A stretch of DNA of 64,000 bases from Bacteroidales bacterium (GTDB taxonomy: Bacteria; Bacteroidota; Bacteroidia; Bacteroidales; F082), in the NCBI GenBank assembly GCA_016281295.1, contig JAEEII010000221.1, positions 1 to 64,000 on the forward strand, read 5' to 3'. Each line of letters starts with the position of its first letter. Within the stretch, counting starts at the first letter, position 1. Positions 17,756 to 27,642 of this stretch are shown here, piece by piece. The position numbers were made by a program, and so were the translations under genes. The notes under the pieces were generated by a model, which had not been told where the DNA came from, searched no databases, and worked only from the letters and a program-made list of their open reading frames with translations.

Positions 17756-18877
17756 TTATTCCCCCCGTACTGCGGCGTGCATTCCACTGTGAATCACACC
17801 GCCGATGAACACGATGGAGTCCTTGGGGAATATCATAAAATGCCTGAGCATATCACGCAAATGTCCCCAGAAAGAAACAATCTTTCTGAGTAAATAAGAC
17901 ATTCCTCTATAGTCTCTCTTTTGATTATGGCCGAAATTCCCCACTTCCATAACAAACATGCAAATCCTGTCCGCCTTTCTCTTCCAGCGTGCGTCAGTAG
18001 AATAGAGTGGCATTGCTTCCGGAGGCATCCCCAACCATTTTACAGCATATGCCGCAAAAGCCTTCCATTCTGTCATCAACCCCATCTTTCGCAATCTCTT
18101 CTCTAAAAGTTTCACATCAATGGACTCGCGGAATGTCCACAACAATCTGCACCAGTCACAGATTTGTCGCATCCCTATCCCTTCATAAAAGAAGTGACGC
18201 AAGAAATGGGTAAAAATGAAAATCACGTCCTCGTTGGGCGCTGGTAAAAAGACCAAGGTCCCGCCATTCACCCACGACCGGACATTCCCACCATAAAAAA
18301 GACTACCCTGCACCTCATCAATCACCTTATCCACACGTCTGGACAGACGGCTGGGGAGCGCCCCGTGCAGTTCCACTTCAAACCCGCCAGCCATCATCAT
18401 CCCGATATGCTTCAGGAATGTGTATTCTTGTTCTACAGACAGGGCAACGGGGGTCAAAACCTTCTTCGCCCTCTCATAGTTATCATTACTCAGCAGTAAA
18501 TCAACATCGCCGGAAGCTCTCCACAAAGGCCGATCATAGCACTGAGCAACCCCTTGACCCTTTACCAATATGGCATACACATCCTCTTTTCGCAGGTATT
18601 CTATCAATCGGCCGACATACTCATTCATCGCGATATTCCGCTGCTCCAACTGCACAGTATTCCCCACAAAGGGCAAAACGTCTCGTTTAGGGACCTTTAC
18701 ATCCATCACGTGCTCAAAACCAGCAGCCACTAATCCCACAACAGACTGCTCCTCTGCTACTCTATAAACCGCCGAAAAAGCAATCTCGCCATATCCCGAA
18801 AGCCAAGCATCCTTCTCCCAGAGCCCGGCCTTCACTAATTCAAAGAATGCCTGAATACTATTATCCCTACAATCCAT
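17756..18877 (-). CDS. Nucleotidyltransferase-family capsule protein (NTP_transf_5)
   Basis: A 373-residue protein with the nucleotidyltransferase-type motif YDRPLWRASGDVDLLLSND near residues 122-140; the GDVD acids are the likely metal ligands. The C-terminal half is helical. It shares its first base with the stop of the upstream epimerase gene (TGATG). This family (PF14907) is frequent in Bacteroidales capsule loci, but its substrate is not established. Two decayed relatives lie at 8777-9067 and 15192-15590. Confidence 0.65.
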   Translation of the reverse strand: MDCRDNSIQAFFELVKAGLWEKDAWLSGYGEIAFSAVYRVAEEQSVVGLVAAGFEHVMDVKVPKRDVLPFVGNTVQLEQRNIAMNEYVGRLIEYLRKEDVYAILVKGQGVAQCYDRPLWRASGDVDLLLSNDNYERAKKVLTPVALSVEQEYTFLKHIGMMMAGGFEVELHGALPSRLSRRVDKVIDEVQGSLFYGGNVRSWVNGGTLVFLPAPNEDVIFIFTHFLRHFFYEGIGMRQICDWCRLLWTFRESIDVKLLEKRLRKMGLMTEWKAFAAYAVKWLGMPPEAMPLYSTDARWKRKADRICMFVMEVGNFGHNQKRDYRGMSYLLRKIVSFWGHLRDMLRHFMIFPKDSIVFIGGVIHSGMHAAVRGE

Positions 18878-19809
18878 CAGCCTTTGAAACTCTCTAATGT
18901 CTTTTTTAAGCCAGCCCTTGCATCCACGGGCATAAACTCCACGCCCAATGCCCTCTTGATCTTGGCATTAGAAGAGATGTAATTCTCCGTCAACTTGCGA
19001 AGCCTCTCGGGATTCAGTGGAAGATGTAACCAACCTCCCACCTTTGCCATTCCATTCATAAGGCCCTTGGGCAGTCTCCAAATATGAGCTTTCTTCCCCA
19101 ACGACTTACATATCTCTTCAATCAGTTCATTGGTCGAAAGCGCCTCGTCATCTCCCATATTGTAAACCCCCGACAAAACGTCCTTTGTCAACACCCCATT
19201 CACAGCAAAACAGATGTTCTCTATGGATGTGAACGTTCTGCGATTCTCAAACGCGCCCAATGGCCAAGGAATACCTTTCTTAACTACATTGTAAAGAAGA
19301 TTCAAATTCCCCTTATTGCCTGGGCCGTGTATCATACAAGGACGGAAGATAAACACATCCTTGTCTTTTGGCATATGCTCCAGAATATACTTTTCCGCCG
19401 CGATTTTAGATTCTCCGTATGGGCCGACAGGAGCTGGCACAACATACTCAGTTAAAACTCCATCTACCTTATCAGCTGCGGCCTTAGCCGTACTGAAGAA
19501 CACAAATTTCTTTATGTCTGGGTGAGCCAAGAAGTAGTCAAACATCTTGATGGTCAAATCCCGGTTAACCTTGAAGTACACCTCCGCCGCAGACTGATTC
19601 TTCGTATCGTGCGCCTTCCCGGCAAGATGCACAATGGCATCCACATCCACTACACGACCAGCATCCAAATCCTCCCACGAATATGTCTTCACAACCCCCT
19701 CTTTCTCCGGAGCAATGATGTCCAACCCATATATCTCGTGTTCCTTCGAGAGTGAAGCCACCAAATTTGAACCCACAAAACCGTGAACGCCAGTTATAAG
19801 TATCTTCAT
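18877..19809 (-). CDS. NAD-dependent epimerase/dehydratase (extended SDR)
   Basis: A 310-residue SDR with the nucleotide-binding motif TGVHGFVGSNL (residues 6-16), the HLAGKAHD loop and the catalytic YGESK motif (about residue 150) preceded by an FFSTAK segment. It resembles the epimerase/reductase-type proteins that sit next to WbuB-like transferases at the 3' end of Bacteroides capsule loci. The exact sugar is unknown. It follows the glycosyltransferase gene by one base. Confidence 0.7.
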   Translation of the reverse strand: MKILITGVHGFVGSNLVASLSKEHEIYGLDIIAPEKEGVVKTYSWEDLDAGRVVDVDAIVHLAGKAHDTKNQSAAEVYFKVNRDLTIKMFDYFLAHPDIKKFVFFSTAKAAADKVDGVLTEYVVPAPVGPYGESKIAAEKYILEHMPKDKDVFIFRPCMIHGPGNKGNLNLLYNVVKKGIPWPLGAFENRRTFTSIENICFAVNGVLTKDVLSGVYNMGDDEALSTNELIEEICKSLGKKAHIWRLPKGLMNGMAKVGGWLHLPLNPERLRKLTENYISSNAKIKRALGVEFMPVDARAGLKKTLESFKG

Positions 19810-19810
19810 A

Positions 19811-21046
19811 CTATTCTCCGATTAAGTCTTTTACCAAGTCACAGTACATTTCCGTGACCTTCTCTTTAGTATATTTAGCCTGTATCTCCGCAAGCCCGTT
19901 CTTACCCATCCGCTGCAGATCTTCTTTAGTAACACTTCTAAGCCAAGCATCCATCTTTTCAACTTTCTTGTCAAAGTCCTGCTCGGTAATAATCATGGCA
20001 CATTCCTTATCCCGCAAGAAGTTTACAATAGGCGTATTCTCTCCTGAAAGAATCAACATCGGCCTCTCACACGCCATAATAGTGTACACCTTGGAGGGGA
20101 AACCGTCCCCATCCTGACCGGGAGCCATAAAAATAAACGAAGCATCAGAATAGGAAAGAATTGCCGGCATCAAATCGCGAGGTTGATAAGGCAACAAATG
20201 GAGTTTATCCAAACTATGCTTCTCTATCTCTTGTTCTACATATCCCCGCTGCGCACCTTCACCTATAACTAAATACTCTACGTTCAAATCTTTAGTGCGC
20301 TCAGCCAATACCACCAGTGGTTCCCACGCCTGCATATGGCCGATATTCCCAGCATATAGCAATTTAATACTGTCATTATCCGGAAACATCTTAGAGTCCA
20401 ACTTTCCTTTCCATTCCATCTCGTGATACAGTCCCGTATCAACGAAATTCGGAATGATATACAATTTGCTCTGATCTTTGAAACGGGGAGCAATGGTATC
20501 GTAGAAAACCCTATCAATCGTAGTCACCGCATCCGAACGGTTATACACCTTGCTCTCCATCCTGCGCAGGATCTTCAACACAAAACCACCCTTCAGTTTC
20601 AAGATGTCAGGGTAAATCTCCTGGACATTATAAATCACTTTACAACCCTTCAACTTGGCTAAGCCGAGATTAAGCCATCCGATAGTCAACGGCGGAGAAG
20701 GAGAAAGAATCAAATCCACGTGCTTAATAGTCAGCCCAATGAAAAAAGAGACGATATGCCAATAGCAGAAGCCCATAATACGCAAAAACGTACTCTTGAA
20801 CTTCTTCTGCGGAACGTGTAGCACCGTTATGCCGTGGAATTTACTTTCTTTGCAAAAACCCCACACCTTCCACTTCATAGGCTGCTTTTTCACTTGCTCC
20901 GGCACGATGTTGAAATGTGGCGTCGTGGAAAGCACGATTACTTCGTAGCCTCTTTCCTGGAGGCGTATGGCAATATCATTATAAAGATATGCCGTACTTA
21001 CCCCATCCGGGGAGAATATCAACGTATGTATTAAGACCCGTTTCAT
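19811..21046 (-). CDS. Glycosyltransferase family 4, WbuB-like
   Basis: A 411-residue GT-B protein. The opening MKRVLIHTLIFSPDGVSTAY, the VILSTTPH strand, YNVQEIYPD in the middle and the C-terminal nucleotide-sugar site (LLYAGNIGHMQ, then FPSKVYTIMACERPML with Glu) are as in WbuB-type transferases, often FucNAc transferases. With the nearby UDP-HexNAc dehydratase and epimerase, an acetamido-deoxysugar donor is likely but not proven. Confidence 0.7.
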   Translation of the reverse strand: MKRVLIHTLIFSPDGVSTAYLYNDIAIRLQERGYEVIVLSTTPHFNIVPEQVKKQPMKWKVWGFCKESKFHGITVLHVPQKKFKSTFLRIMGFCYWHIVSFFIGLTIKHVDLILSPSPPLTIGWLNLGLAKLKGCKVIYNVQEIYPDILKLKGGFVLKILRRMESKVYNRSDAVTTIDRVFYDTIAPRFKDQSKLYIIPNFVDTGLYHEMEWKGKLDSKMFPDNDSIKLLYAGNIGHMQAWEPLVVLAERTKDLNVEYLVIGEGAQRGYVEQEIEKHSLDKLHLLPYQPRDLMPAILSYSDASFIFMAPGQDGDGFPSKVYTIMACERPMLILSGENTPIVNFLRDKECAMIITEQDFDKKVEKMDAWLRSVTKEDLQRMGKNGLAEIQAKYTKEKVTEMYCDLVKDLIGE

Positions 21047-21050
21047 TGGT

Positions 21051-21884
21051 TCAATTGCCTCTCAACTCGTCAATCTTTGCTTTGATATTGAAGAAGTACT
21101 GCTTTTTCAATTGAGCATAAACATATCCTGCACGGCCATCCAGAAAGCCCAACTTAAAGAAGTAAATGTACAGGAAATAGAGTCTGCTGAGCCACCAAGA
21201 ATCCATTAAGGAGTATTTGATCTTTTGCCTGAATGTCAATTCTTTCTTATCCTTGGTATTCTTAAGATAGCGTATGGCCTCCCAGGTTGAGAACTCATTA
21301 TGTTTTTTTATATATGCTTCAAGACCACGATTCTCTTTATGATCAATCCTCCCGCGAATAATACCTATCGCACCCCCTTCCAATACAGGCTGCTCGTGCA
21401 ATTCCAAACCCGCATAACCCCATTTCTTATCGTCATCTTCAGCATCTATCTTCTCATACTCCCCTGCGGATTTCTTGAAAAGGGCCAACTTGTGAATGGG
21501 GTCACCGTGCTTCAGAAGTCGCCCCATAAAATAATTGGTATAGTAGATCCAATAACCGACATTATCCTTTGTATCCTCAAAGGCGTCCCGTAATCCCTTC
21601 ATAAACTCCGGCGTCATATACTCATCGGCATCCACAAAAAAGACCCATTCGTTCTTTATCGGCACATTCCGTAAAGTCCAGTTCCTTTTTTTAGGGAAAT
21701 GGCCATTCCAATCAAATTCCACCAGTTGGTAGCCGAATGACTTAGCAATATCAGGCGTCTTGTCTGTACTACGCGAATCTACAACTATCACCTCATCAAA
21801 ATCCGCCAATAGCGGTAGCATATTGGGGAGGTTCTTCTCTTCATTCCGTACAGGAACGATGACTGTTATTGGCAACTTTCCCAT
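21051..21884 (-). CDS. Glycosyltransferase family 2
   Basis: A 277-residue GT-A protein: ITVIVPVRNEEKNLPNML at the start, VIVVDSRSTDKT, then the DAD metal motif FFVDADEYMT (about 95-104). The C-terminal segment with WWLSRLYFLYIYFFKLGF is amphipathic and may contact the membrane. It resembles WaaE/KdtX-type transferases of LPS and capsule loci. It is 4 bases upstream of the WbuB-like gene and 5 bases after the 3,5-epimerase gene. Confidence 0.7.
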   Translation of the reverse strand: MGKLPITVIVPVRNEEKNLPNMLPLLADFDEVIVVDSRSTDKTPDIAKSFGYQLVEFDWNGHFPKKRNWTLRNVPIKNEWVFFVDADEYMTPEFMKGLRDAFEDTKDNVGYWIYYTNYFMGRLLKHGDPIHKLALFKKSAGEYEKIDAEDDDKKWGYAGLELHEQPVLEGGAIGIIRGRIDHKENRGLEAYIKKHNEFSTWEAIRYLKNTKDKKELTFRQKIKYSLMDSWWLSRLYFLYIYFFKLGFLDGRAGYVYAQLKKQYFFNIKAKIDELRGN

Positions 21885-21889
21885 TTCGT

Positions 21890-22462
21890 TTATTTGCAGC
21901 AGTGAGTTATATAATCTTTAAGGCTCATCAAATGTGTGTCCTTCTCAGATATTATCAAGTTCTGTTCTCCTCCAATCAGTTCAAAAGGCCACCTAATATT
22001 TATATCCGGGTCATTATACATAATACCGCTATCCCCCTCTCCATAGAACACCTCCCCACACTTGTAACTAACAATGCTATCTTCGATGACAAGGTAACCA
22101 TGGCCAAAGAACTGCGGAATATACAACTCTATCTGATTCTCACCCGTAAGATCAAAACCTCGCCACTGTCCAAAGGTTGGTGAATCAGGTCGCAAATCAA
22201 CAATCACGTCATAAACGTGACCGCTGATGCAACGCACCAACTTAGCCTGCTGCTTGACCAGCTGAAAGTGAGTGGCACGTATAACTCCTCGTTTAGAGAT
22301 GGTATAAAAAACCTCTTTCAACATATGATTGACACCATTGGCTTTGAACATATCGATGTTGTAGTCTTTTACAAAACCACCACGCTCATCAGTTGCAAAG
22401 AATGGCTGAATCTTATATGCGCCTTTTAGGTCAAGCTCTTCAAAACTGAATTTTGTTATCAT
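21890..22462 (-). CDS. dTDP-4-dehydrorhamnose 3,5-epimerase-like (cupin) protein
   Basis: A 190-residue RmlC-family cupin. GVIRATHFQ (catalytic His, cf. GVLRGLHYQ), KLVRCISGHVYDVIVDLRP and FGHGYLV mark the active site. It overlaps the reductase gene by 4 bases and stands in a CDP-glucose pathway, so its substrate is more probably CDP-4-keto-6-deoxyglucose than the dTDP form (inference). It would invert C3 and/or C5 before reduction by the next enzyme. Confidence 0.7.
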   Translation of the reverse strand: MITKFSFEELDLKGAYKIQPFFATDERGGFVKDYNIDMFKANGVNHMLKEVFYTISKRGVIRATHFQLVKQQAKLVRCISGHVYDVIVDLRPDSPTFGQWRGFDLTGENQIELYIPQFFGHGYLVIEDSIVSYKCGEVFYGEGDSGIMYNDPDINIRWPFELIGGEQNLIISEKDTHLMSLKDYITHCCK

Positions 22463-23367
22463 TGTAGTTCTTTTAACCAGATTATAGTTTTCTTGATGCC
22501 ATCTTCGAAAGAAGTACTCACGAAATCTCCAATAGCCTCCCTTAGAGGAGCTATATCAAACATCGAGAAGTCGTATTTGATACCATCATCCGGTCGGATA
22601 CCAATCCCGATATTTTCTCGCAATCCGGCCAGTTCACCTATCTTCAGCAAATACTCCTTTAGGATACGGGGAGCCCCGGAACCAATGTAATAGCAAGACC
22701 GATCTGTCTGAGATGCACCTAGGCGATAGACAGCCTCCAACAAATCATCCACATAGATAAAGTCGTATGGTTGCGTGGCTGGACCAAAGGTGGGCTCGTT
22801 TCCTTTCAACAACTCACTCAAAGTATAGCTAACCAGATTGCCGGTCTTGTTCCCCACCCCGTAAATATTGGAGAACTGCATCCAGACAAATTGGAGACCT
22901 ATGTTTTTACAATAGTCTTCCAGGATCAGATGAGCACAATGCTTGGCTACACCATACAACATACCACCACTGGTTTGTGGCAAATTAGGCAAGCTATGAA
23001 CAGCCTGTTCTGCCACCGTCCCAGCACACAACAACTTCTTTACACCAATGGCTTTGCAAAGTTGCGCGCAATTAATCCCCAATTGGATATTATTTAATTG
23101 AACGGTTGGATCTGCCTTGCTGGGGCCATTAACGCCCGCCCACGCGAGATGATACATCGCATCATAATTCATCGCCGGAATTAAGGCCTTAAGCTTTTCG
23201 ACTTCATCTAATCCAACTTCTAATTTCAATACATTATCACAGTCGGGAATTCTTGGATTTGCGAAGGAAATATCAATAGCTACAACCTTAACATCTTTTT
23301 TAAGAAGGTTATGAACCAGTGTGCTGCCTATAAAGCCGTTAGCGCCCGTTACAATTACACTTTCCAT
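22459..23367 (-). CDS. NAD(P)-dependent sugar reductase/epimerase (extended SDR)
   Basis: A 302-residue SDR with TGANGFIGSTL (7-17), HLAWAGVNG, LCAGTVAEQ and YGVAKHCAH (active Tyr/Lys). It lies between rfbG and the 3,5-epimerase, 1 base after the former and overlapping the latter by 4 bases. It is therefore probably the 4-ketoreductase that completes a CDP-6-deoxyhexose. The stereochemistry cannot be read from sequence. Confidence 0.65.
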   Translation of the reverse strand: MESVIVTGANGFIGSTLVHNLLKKDVKVVAIDISFANPRIPDCDNVLKLEVGLDEVEKLKALIPAMNYDAMYHLAWAGVNGPSKADPTVQLNNIQLGINCAQLCKAIGVKKLLCAGTVAEQAVHSLPNLPQTSGGMLYGVAKHCAHLILEDYCKNIGLQFVWMQFSNIYGVGNKTGNLVSYTLSELLKGNEPTFGPATQPYDFIYVDDLLEAVYRLGASQTDRSCYYIGSGAPRILKEYLLKIGELAGLRENIGIGIRPDDGIKYDFSMFDIAPLREAIGDFVSTSFEDGIKKTIIWLKELQ

Positions 23368-23368
23368 A

Positions 23369-24451
23369 TCATCCTTTTTTTAAAAAAGAGTCTATCTCAT
23401 CTATACAAATCCCATAGACATCCTCTGTTTTATAACGTTTATACCAATCCGCAGTCAAAATGGCTGTCTGCGTAGCATCCAGTCTGGGCTTCCACCCCAA
23501 ACGTGTCTTTGCCTTGGTGATGTCAAGCATCAGAAGATTCGCTTCGTGCGGGGCATTCGGGTCTGAGACATCCCGCAACTCCCCAAAACCGAAGCTCTTA
23601 ATCAAGGAAGTCGCCACTTCCCATACAGTCAGAACAGACTCAGATTCTGGGCCGAAGTTCCAACCTTCGCAGTACTCAGTTGGATGCGCCCACATCTTTT
23701 GGGCAAGCAACAAATAACCACTCAATGGTTCTAAAACATGCTCCCAGGGACGCACTGCCTTTGGGTTGCGAACATCGATGGCTTTCCCCTCCTCCAAGGC
23801 GCGAACACAATCGGGTATGATGCGATCTTTAGCCCAGTCACCGCCTCCAATCACATTACCGGCGCGAACACTGGCAAGGCTAACGTGGTGTTTCTTCCCA
23901 TAATCATCAGGATTGAAAAAGCTCCTGCGCCAACTCTGGATAGCTATCTCACAAGCGCCCTTACTGGAACTGTAGGGGTCATATCCGCCAAACGGGTCAT
24001 CCTCCTTGTATCCAGTCATCTGTTCCTTATTATCATAGCATTTGTCAGTGGTTATCATTACGCCCACTTTCACGCTCCCAGTGGCACGGATCGCTTCCAT
24101 AATGTTGATGGTTCCCATCACATTGGTTTGATATGTTTCAACGGGAATCTCATAACTGAGGCGCACCAGTGGTTGAGCGGCCAGGTGAAAGACAATCTCC
24201 GGCTGGTACTGAGCAAATACTTCTTTCATCCTTTCTCCATCACGTATGTCTGCACGAATATCCGCCTTTATTTTCCTCCCTATTCCCGAGAGGACAAAAT
24301 TGTCTTTCTCACTGTAGGGGTCAAGTCCAACGCCTATCACTTCTGCTCCCAACTCATTAAGCCAAATGCTTAGCCAGGATCCCTTGAAACCGGTATGGCC
24401 AGTGACCAAGACTCTCTTCCCCTTATAGAAGTTATTGAATGTGTCTATCAT
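23369..24451 (-). CDS. rfbG: CDP-glucose 4,6-dehydratase
   Basis: The ATG at 24451, 4 bases after the rfbF stop, gives 360 residues beginning MIDTFNNFYKGKRVLVTGHT. An upstream in-frame extension of 29 codons lies inside rfbF and is rejected. TGHTGFKGSWL is the NAD site; HLAAQPLVRLSY, MITTDKCYDN and the YSSSKGACE motif are hallmarks of this enzyme. It converts CDP-glucose to CDP-4-keto-6-deoxyglucose, the branch point for CDP-linked 6-deoxy and 3,6-dideoxy sugars. Confidence 0.88.
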   Translation of the reverse strand: MIDTFNNFYKGKRVLVTGHTGFKGSWLSIWLNELGAEVIGVGLDPYSEKDNFVLSGIGRKIKADIRADIRDGERMKEVFAQYQPEIVFHLAAQPLVRLSYEIPVETYQTNVMGTINIMEAIRATGSVKVGVMITTDKCYDNKEQMTGYKEDDPFGGYDPYSSSKGACEIAIQSWRRSFFNPDDYGKKHHVSLASVRAGNVIGGGDWAKDRIIPDCVRALEEGKAIDVRNPKAVRPWEHVLEPLSGYLLLAQKMWAHPTEYCEGWNFGPESESVLTVWEVATSLIKSFGFGELRDVSDPNAPHEANLLMLDITKAKTRLGWKPRLDATQTAILTADWYKRYKTEDVYGICIDEIDSFLKKG

Positions 24452-24455
24452 AGTT

Positions 24456-25253
24456 TTATACTTTAGGGACCTCTCCTTCCCATTTCTTCCAAGGAGCCGT
24501 TCCGTTGGCAAGCAGGCCTTCCAATAGATTCTTCTCACGAATGTTGTCCATACACTGCCAAAAACCTTCGTGGATATAGGACATCAACTCGCCTTCTGCC
24601 GCGAGCCGCTCCAGGGGTTCACGCTCGAAGGGCTGGCTGTCACCATCAATATAGTCAAATACAGAGGGTTCAAGGACCATATAGCCGGCATTAATGGGCG
24701 CGCCATCAATAGAGTTTTTCTCACGGAAGGCACGTACATTCATATCCTTTGTGATATCAAGTACACCTTTATCCTGCTTCATCTTCACAGCCGTCAGGGT
24801 CGCCTTCTTTCCGTGTCTTTTGTGGAACTCGAGGAGTTTATTAATATCCACGTCGCAAACACCATCACCGTAGGTCATCATAAAAGTCTCGTTGCCCACA
24901 TAATCTTTCACACGCTTGATTCGACCACCCGTCATAGTGTTATAGCCAGTATCAACTACGGTTACCTTCCAAGGCTCCAGTTTGCTCTGATGAACGGTCA
25001 TTTCATTCTTTCCATTTCGGAAGTCAAACGATACGTCGCTATTATGAAGGAAGTAATTGGCGAACCACTCCTTGATGTATTCTTGTTTGTACCCGGCACA
25101 AATAATGAACTCGTTGTGGCCGTAATGGGCATACTCTTTCATAATGTGCCATAGAATAGGCATACCGCCTATTTCAATCATAGGCTTGGGCTTAAAGACG
25201 GATTCCTCACTAATACGAGAACCAAAGCCGCCAGCTAAAAGTACAACTTTCAT
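24456..25253 (-). CDS. rfbF: Glucose-1-phosphate cytidylyltransferase
   Basis: A 265-residue nucleotidyltransferase with the pyrophosphorylase signature LLAGGFGSRISEESVFKPKPM at the start and GDGVCDVD for metal binding. RfbF makes CDP-glucose from CTP and glucose-1-phosphate. It is followed 4 bases later by rfbG, the standard gene pair. The set here lacks rfbH, the PLP/iron-sulfur 3-dehydratase, so the product should keep its 3-hydroxyl. Confidence 0.88.
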   Translation of the reverse strand: MKVVLLAGGFGSRISEESVFKPKPMIEIGGMPILWHIMKEYAHYGHNEFIICAGYKQEYIKEWFANYFLHNSDVSFDFRNGKNEMTVHQSKLEPWKVTVVDTGYNTMTGGRIKRVKDYVGNETFMMTYGDGVCDVDINKLLEFHKRHGKKATLTAVKMKQDKGVLDITKDMNVRAFREKNSIDGAPINAGYMVLEPSVFDYIDGDSQPFEREPLERLAAEGELMSYIHEGFWQCMDNIREKNLLEGLLANGTAPWKKWEGEVPKV

Positions 25254-25270
25254 ATCTAATAGTTTTTAGT

Positions 25271-26434
25271 TTAATCCAATTTAACAAAAGCCGGTTTTTC
25301 TCCACCATTTAACAGCCACTTGTATAATTGGATGGTTTTGTCTGCAATGCCATCCCAAGTATACTCCCTTTTTACCAAATTATAACCATTTTCTCCAATC
25401 ATTATTCTCTCTTCATCCTTCATTGAGAATAATCGCGTCAGACCCTCTGCAATACTATTTGAGTCAGTCGTCACACGGATTGCCGCATTATTTTCAAAAC
25501 CATCCGGCAAGTTACACTGGTCGGTCATAACAACTGGAAGTTTATATGACCACGCTTCCAAAACAGACATCGGTAACCCTTCACTATAGGACGCGAGCAC
25601 AAAAGCATCGGCCTTCAAGTGTTCTTTTGCTTTTTCATCTCCCAGAACCGGGCCGATAAAAGATACATATTTATCAAGACCCAGGTCTATACATTTTGCT
25701 TTCAAATACTCAAGGTGCCCACGCTGGTCCCATCCGGCAATTCTCACCACCCATTTTTCCATCAGCTCAGGATTATCATCTTTTATTATTTTTAATGCAT
25801 CCAGCAGTTCGGCTATCCCTTTCTTCGGGTTGATCCGGCCGACAAACAACAACACTTTTTTCACCTTATTCCGGTCATAATCCTCATTTTTAGGCAGGTT
25901 AATACCATTAGGAATAATGGCAACCGGATTTGTAAGGCCATAAGCTCTGATACTCTTGTATTCAGACACGTTTAGAGCGTGAAAACAATCTGCATTTTTA
26001 AAATTATCGTTCTCCACCAATCTTTTAATGATTCCCTTCTTTATCTTACTCACCTTCAAAGCCCAAGGGTCAAGGGTCCCCCTGGGGGTTATAATGATTT
26101 TGGCCTTATTATTGCGCTCAAAATGCCGTGTTGCATAAGAAGTGTATAGCCATACCGCCTGGCTATGAATAATATCCGGGGCATCATTCTCAAGAAGCCC
26201 AATCAAATCCGATGAATAATAGTATTGTTTAAGAATCGGTATCCTTGTCCTATGATACTTTATTATTGGAAGCTCGCCATATGCATAGAGATCCTCTTTA
26301 GAATACCTATCATCAAAAGAGAACAACTTCACGTCAGTTCCTTTATGATAAAGTGCAAGCCCAAGACAACGAACGCTGTTATATAGCCCACCCGATAGAT
26401 GTGAATTCCTTGCGCCCAATAATGCTATTTTCAT
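25271..26434 (-). CDS. Glycosyltransferase family 4
   Basis: Starting at the ATG at 26434 (MKIALLGARNSHLSGGLYN) gives 387 residues. The GT-B features are clear: ITPRGTLDPWAL, LFVGRINPKKGIAELLDAL and the EX7E-type site SYSEGLPMSVLEAWSYKLPV. It transfers a nucleotide-activated sugar to the growing repeat unit on the cytoplasmic face. It starts 25 bases after the upstream transferase gene stops. Confidence 0.72.
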   Translation of the reverse strand: MKIALLGARNSHLSGGLYNSVRCLGLALYHKGTDVKLFSFDDRYSKEDLYAYGELPIIKYHRTRIPILKQYYYSSDLIGLLENDAPDIIHSQAVWLYTSYATRHFERNNKAKIIITPRGTLDPWALKVSKIKKGIIKRLVENDNFKNADCFHALNVSEYKSIRAYGLTNPVAIIPNGINLPKNEDYDRNKVKKVLLFVGRINPKKGIAELLDALKIIKDDNPELMEKWVVRIAGWDQRGHLEYLKAKCIDLGLDKYVSFIGPVLGDEKAKEHLKADAFVLASYSEGLPMSVLEAWSYKLPVVMTDQCNLPDGFENNAAIRVTTDSNSIAEGLTRLFSMKDEERIMIGENGYNLVKREYTWDGIADKTIQLYKWLLNGGEKPAFVKLD

Positions 26435-26459
26435 TGTTATCTTCTTCTGTGTCACAATG

Positions 26460-27635
26460 TTACTTTAAATAATCCATAAACTTCCTGAGCGGCTCCACAT
26501 AGAAGTGGTAATCGAACCGACGCGAAGCTTTAAGCACCTTGTCTTTCATTCTCGCAATCTCACTTTCATCTAGTGGCAGTACTTGTTCTTTTAGCGTCCG
26601 ATAAATAGCCTCTTCCGTAGGTTCATCAACAACGAATCCAGTCTCGCCGTTTATAAGATACTTATCAAGATCGCTGGTCAAATTGGCAATCACTGGTGTC
26701 CCACTGGTGAAACTTTCTGCAAACTTTGTCGGGAAGCCGGCATTACTCTTTCGGTTCTGTTCCCGCAATAGCACCATAAAGTCAGCCTGGTGATAGAATG
26801 AGGGAATCACGTCTTGGGACATACGGCCCAGGAAGATAATATTCTTATGTAAATTCTTTGTGCAAAGCATCGGGCCATTGACCGAGAGATAGTCTCCACG
26901 GTCAATTCCTAAAATGATGAAACGGATGGCCGATCCTTCTTCCGCCAAACGATGCACAGCGTTAACAACACTGTGTACCAAATCCTTCTTGGCCGGTGTA
27001 CCGGCATATATTAGTGTGATTCCCTGAAATGGTTTTATTAGCGTACTCGCATACCCAAGGCTCTCGTTCCATTTTTCTTCCAACGCGTCGCACGTCGCGG
27101 GTATAACAATGTTATGAGTCATATTGTAGTAATGGTCAAGGTAACTACTAATGACAATCTTGTTTGCCACACGCTTCTGTGTTGTCCGCATCCCTATCTC
27201 AAGGGGCATCCAGTCAATCACCTTCAACTCAGAACGGGAGTACCATTCTGTCATATCATTTATTAACTTGATATGACGTCTTCTTGTGAACTTAAGCAAC
27301 CAGCGGATAATGCTTCCGTTGTAGGTTATTATCACATCCGTCTCACTGGCTCTCCTATTTACAAGTTTCTTTGTCTTTTCTCCCTGTGAAAGTTTCGCCT
27401 TCAACCTGGTAATGACACTTCCCTTCGCATCAAGCTCATCAGTAATGACATATTCAAAACCATCCACTCTATAATTCCCATCTTCACACAGATCACTTTC
27501 CCTGTACTTGCCCCCCCAACTGATGAAGCACACCTCGTGTCCAGCCAGTCGCAGTGAACGGGCGACATTCAGCACACGTGCAGCAGCGGCATCAAAGCAC
27601 GGAAAACGGAAGGCTCCTATATAGAGTACACGCAT
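26460..27635 (-). CDS. GT-B glycosyltransferase
   Basis: A 391-residue protein opening MRVLYIGAFRFPCFDAAAARV, with a central LIYAGTPAKKD strand and the C-terminal FPTKFAESFTSGTPVIA donor-site motif of GT4-like enzymes. Acceptor and donor are unknown. It begins 7 bases after the beta-helix gene stops. Confidence 0.68.
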   Translation of the reverse strand: MRVLYIGAFRFPCFDAAAARVLNVARSLRLAGHEVCFISWGGKYRESDLCEDGNYRVDGFEYVITDELDAKGSVITRLKAKLSQGEKTKKLVNRRASETDVIITYNGSIIRWLLKFTRRRHIKLINDMTEWYSRSELKVIDWMPLEIGMRTTQKRVANKIVISSYLDHYYNMTHNIVIPATCDALEEKWNESLGYASTLIKPFQGITLIYAGTPAKKDLVHSVVNAVHRLAEEGSAIRFIILGIDRGDYLSVNGPMLCTKNLHKNIIFLGRMSQDVIPSFYHQADFMVLLREQNRKSNAGFPTKFAESFTSGTPVIANLTSDLDKYLINGETGFVVDEPTEEAIYRTLKEQVLPLDESEIARMKDKVLKASRRFDYHFYVEPLRKFMDYLK

Positions 27636-27642
27636 ATCCCTT

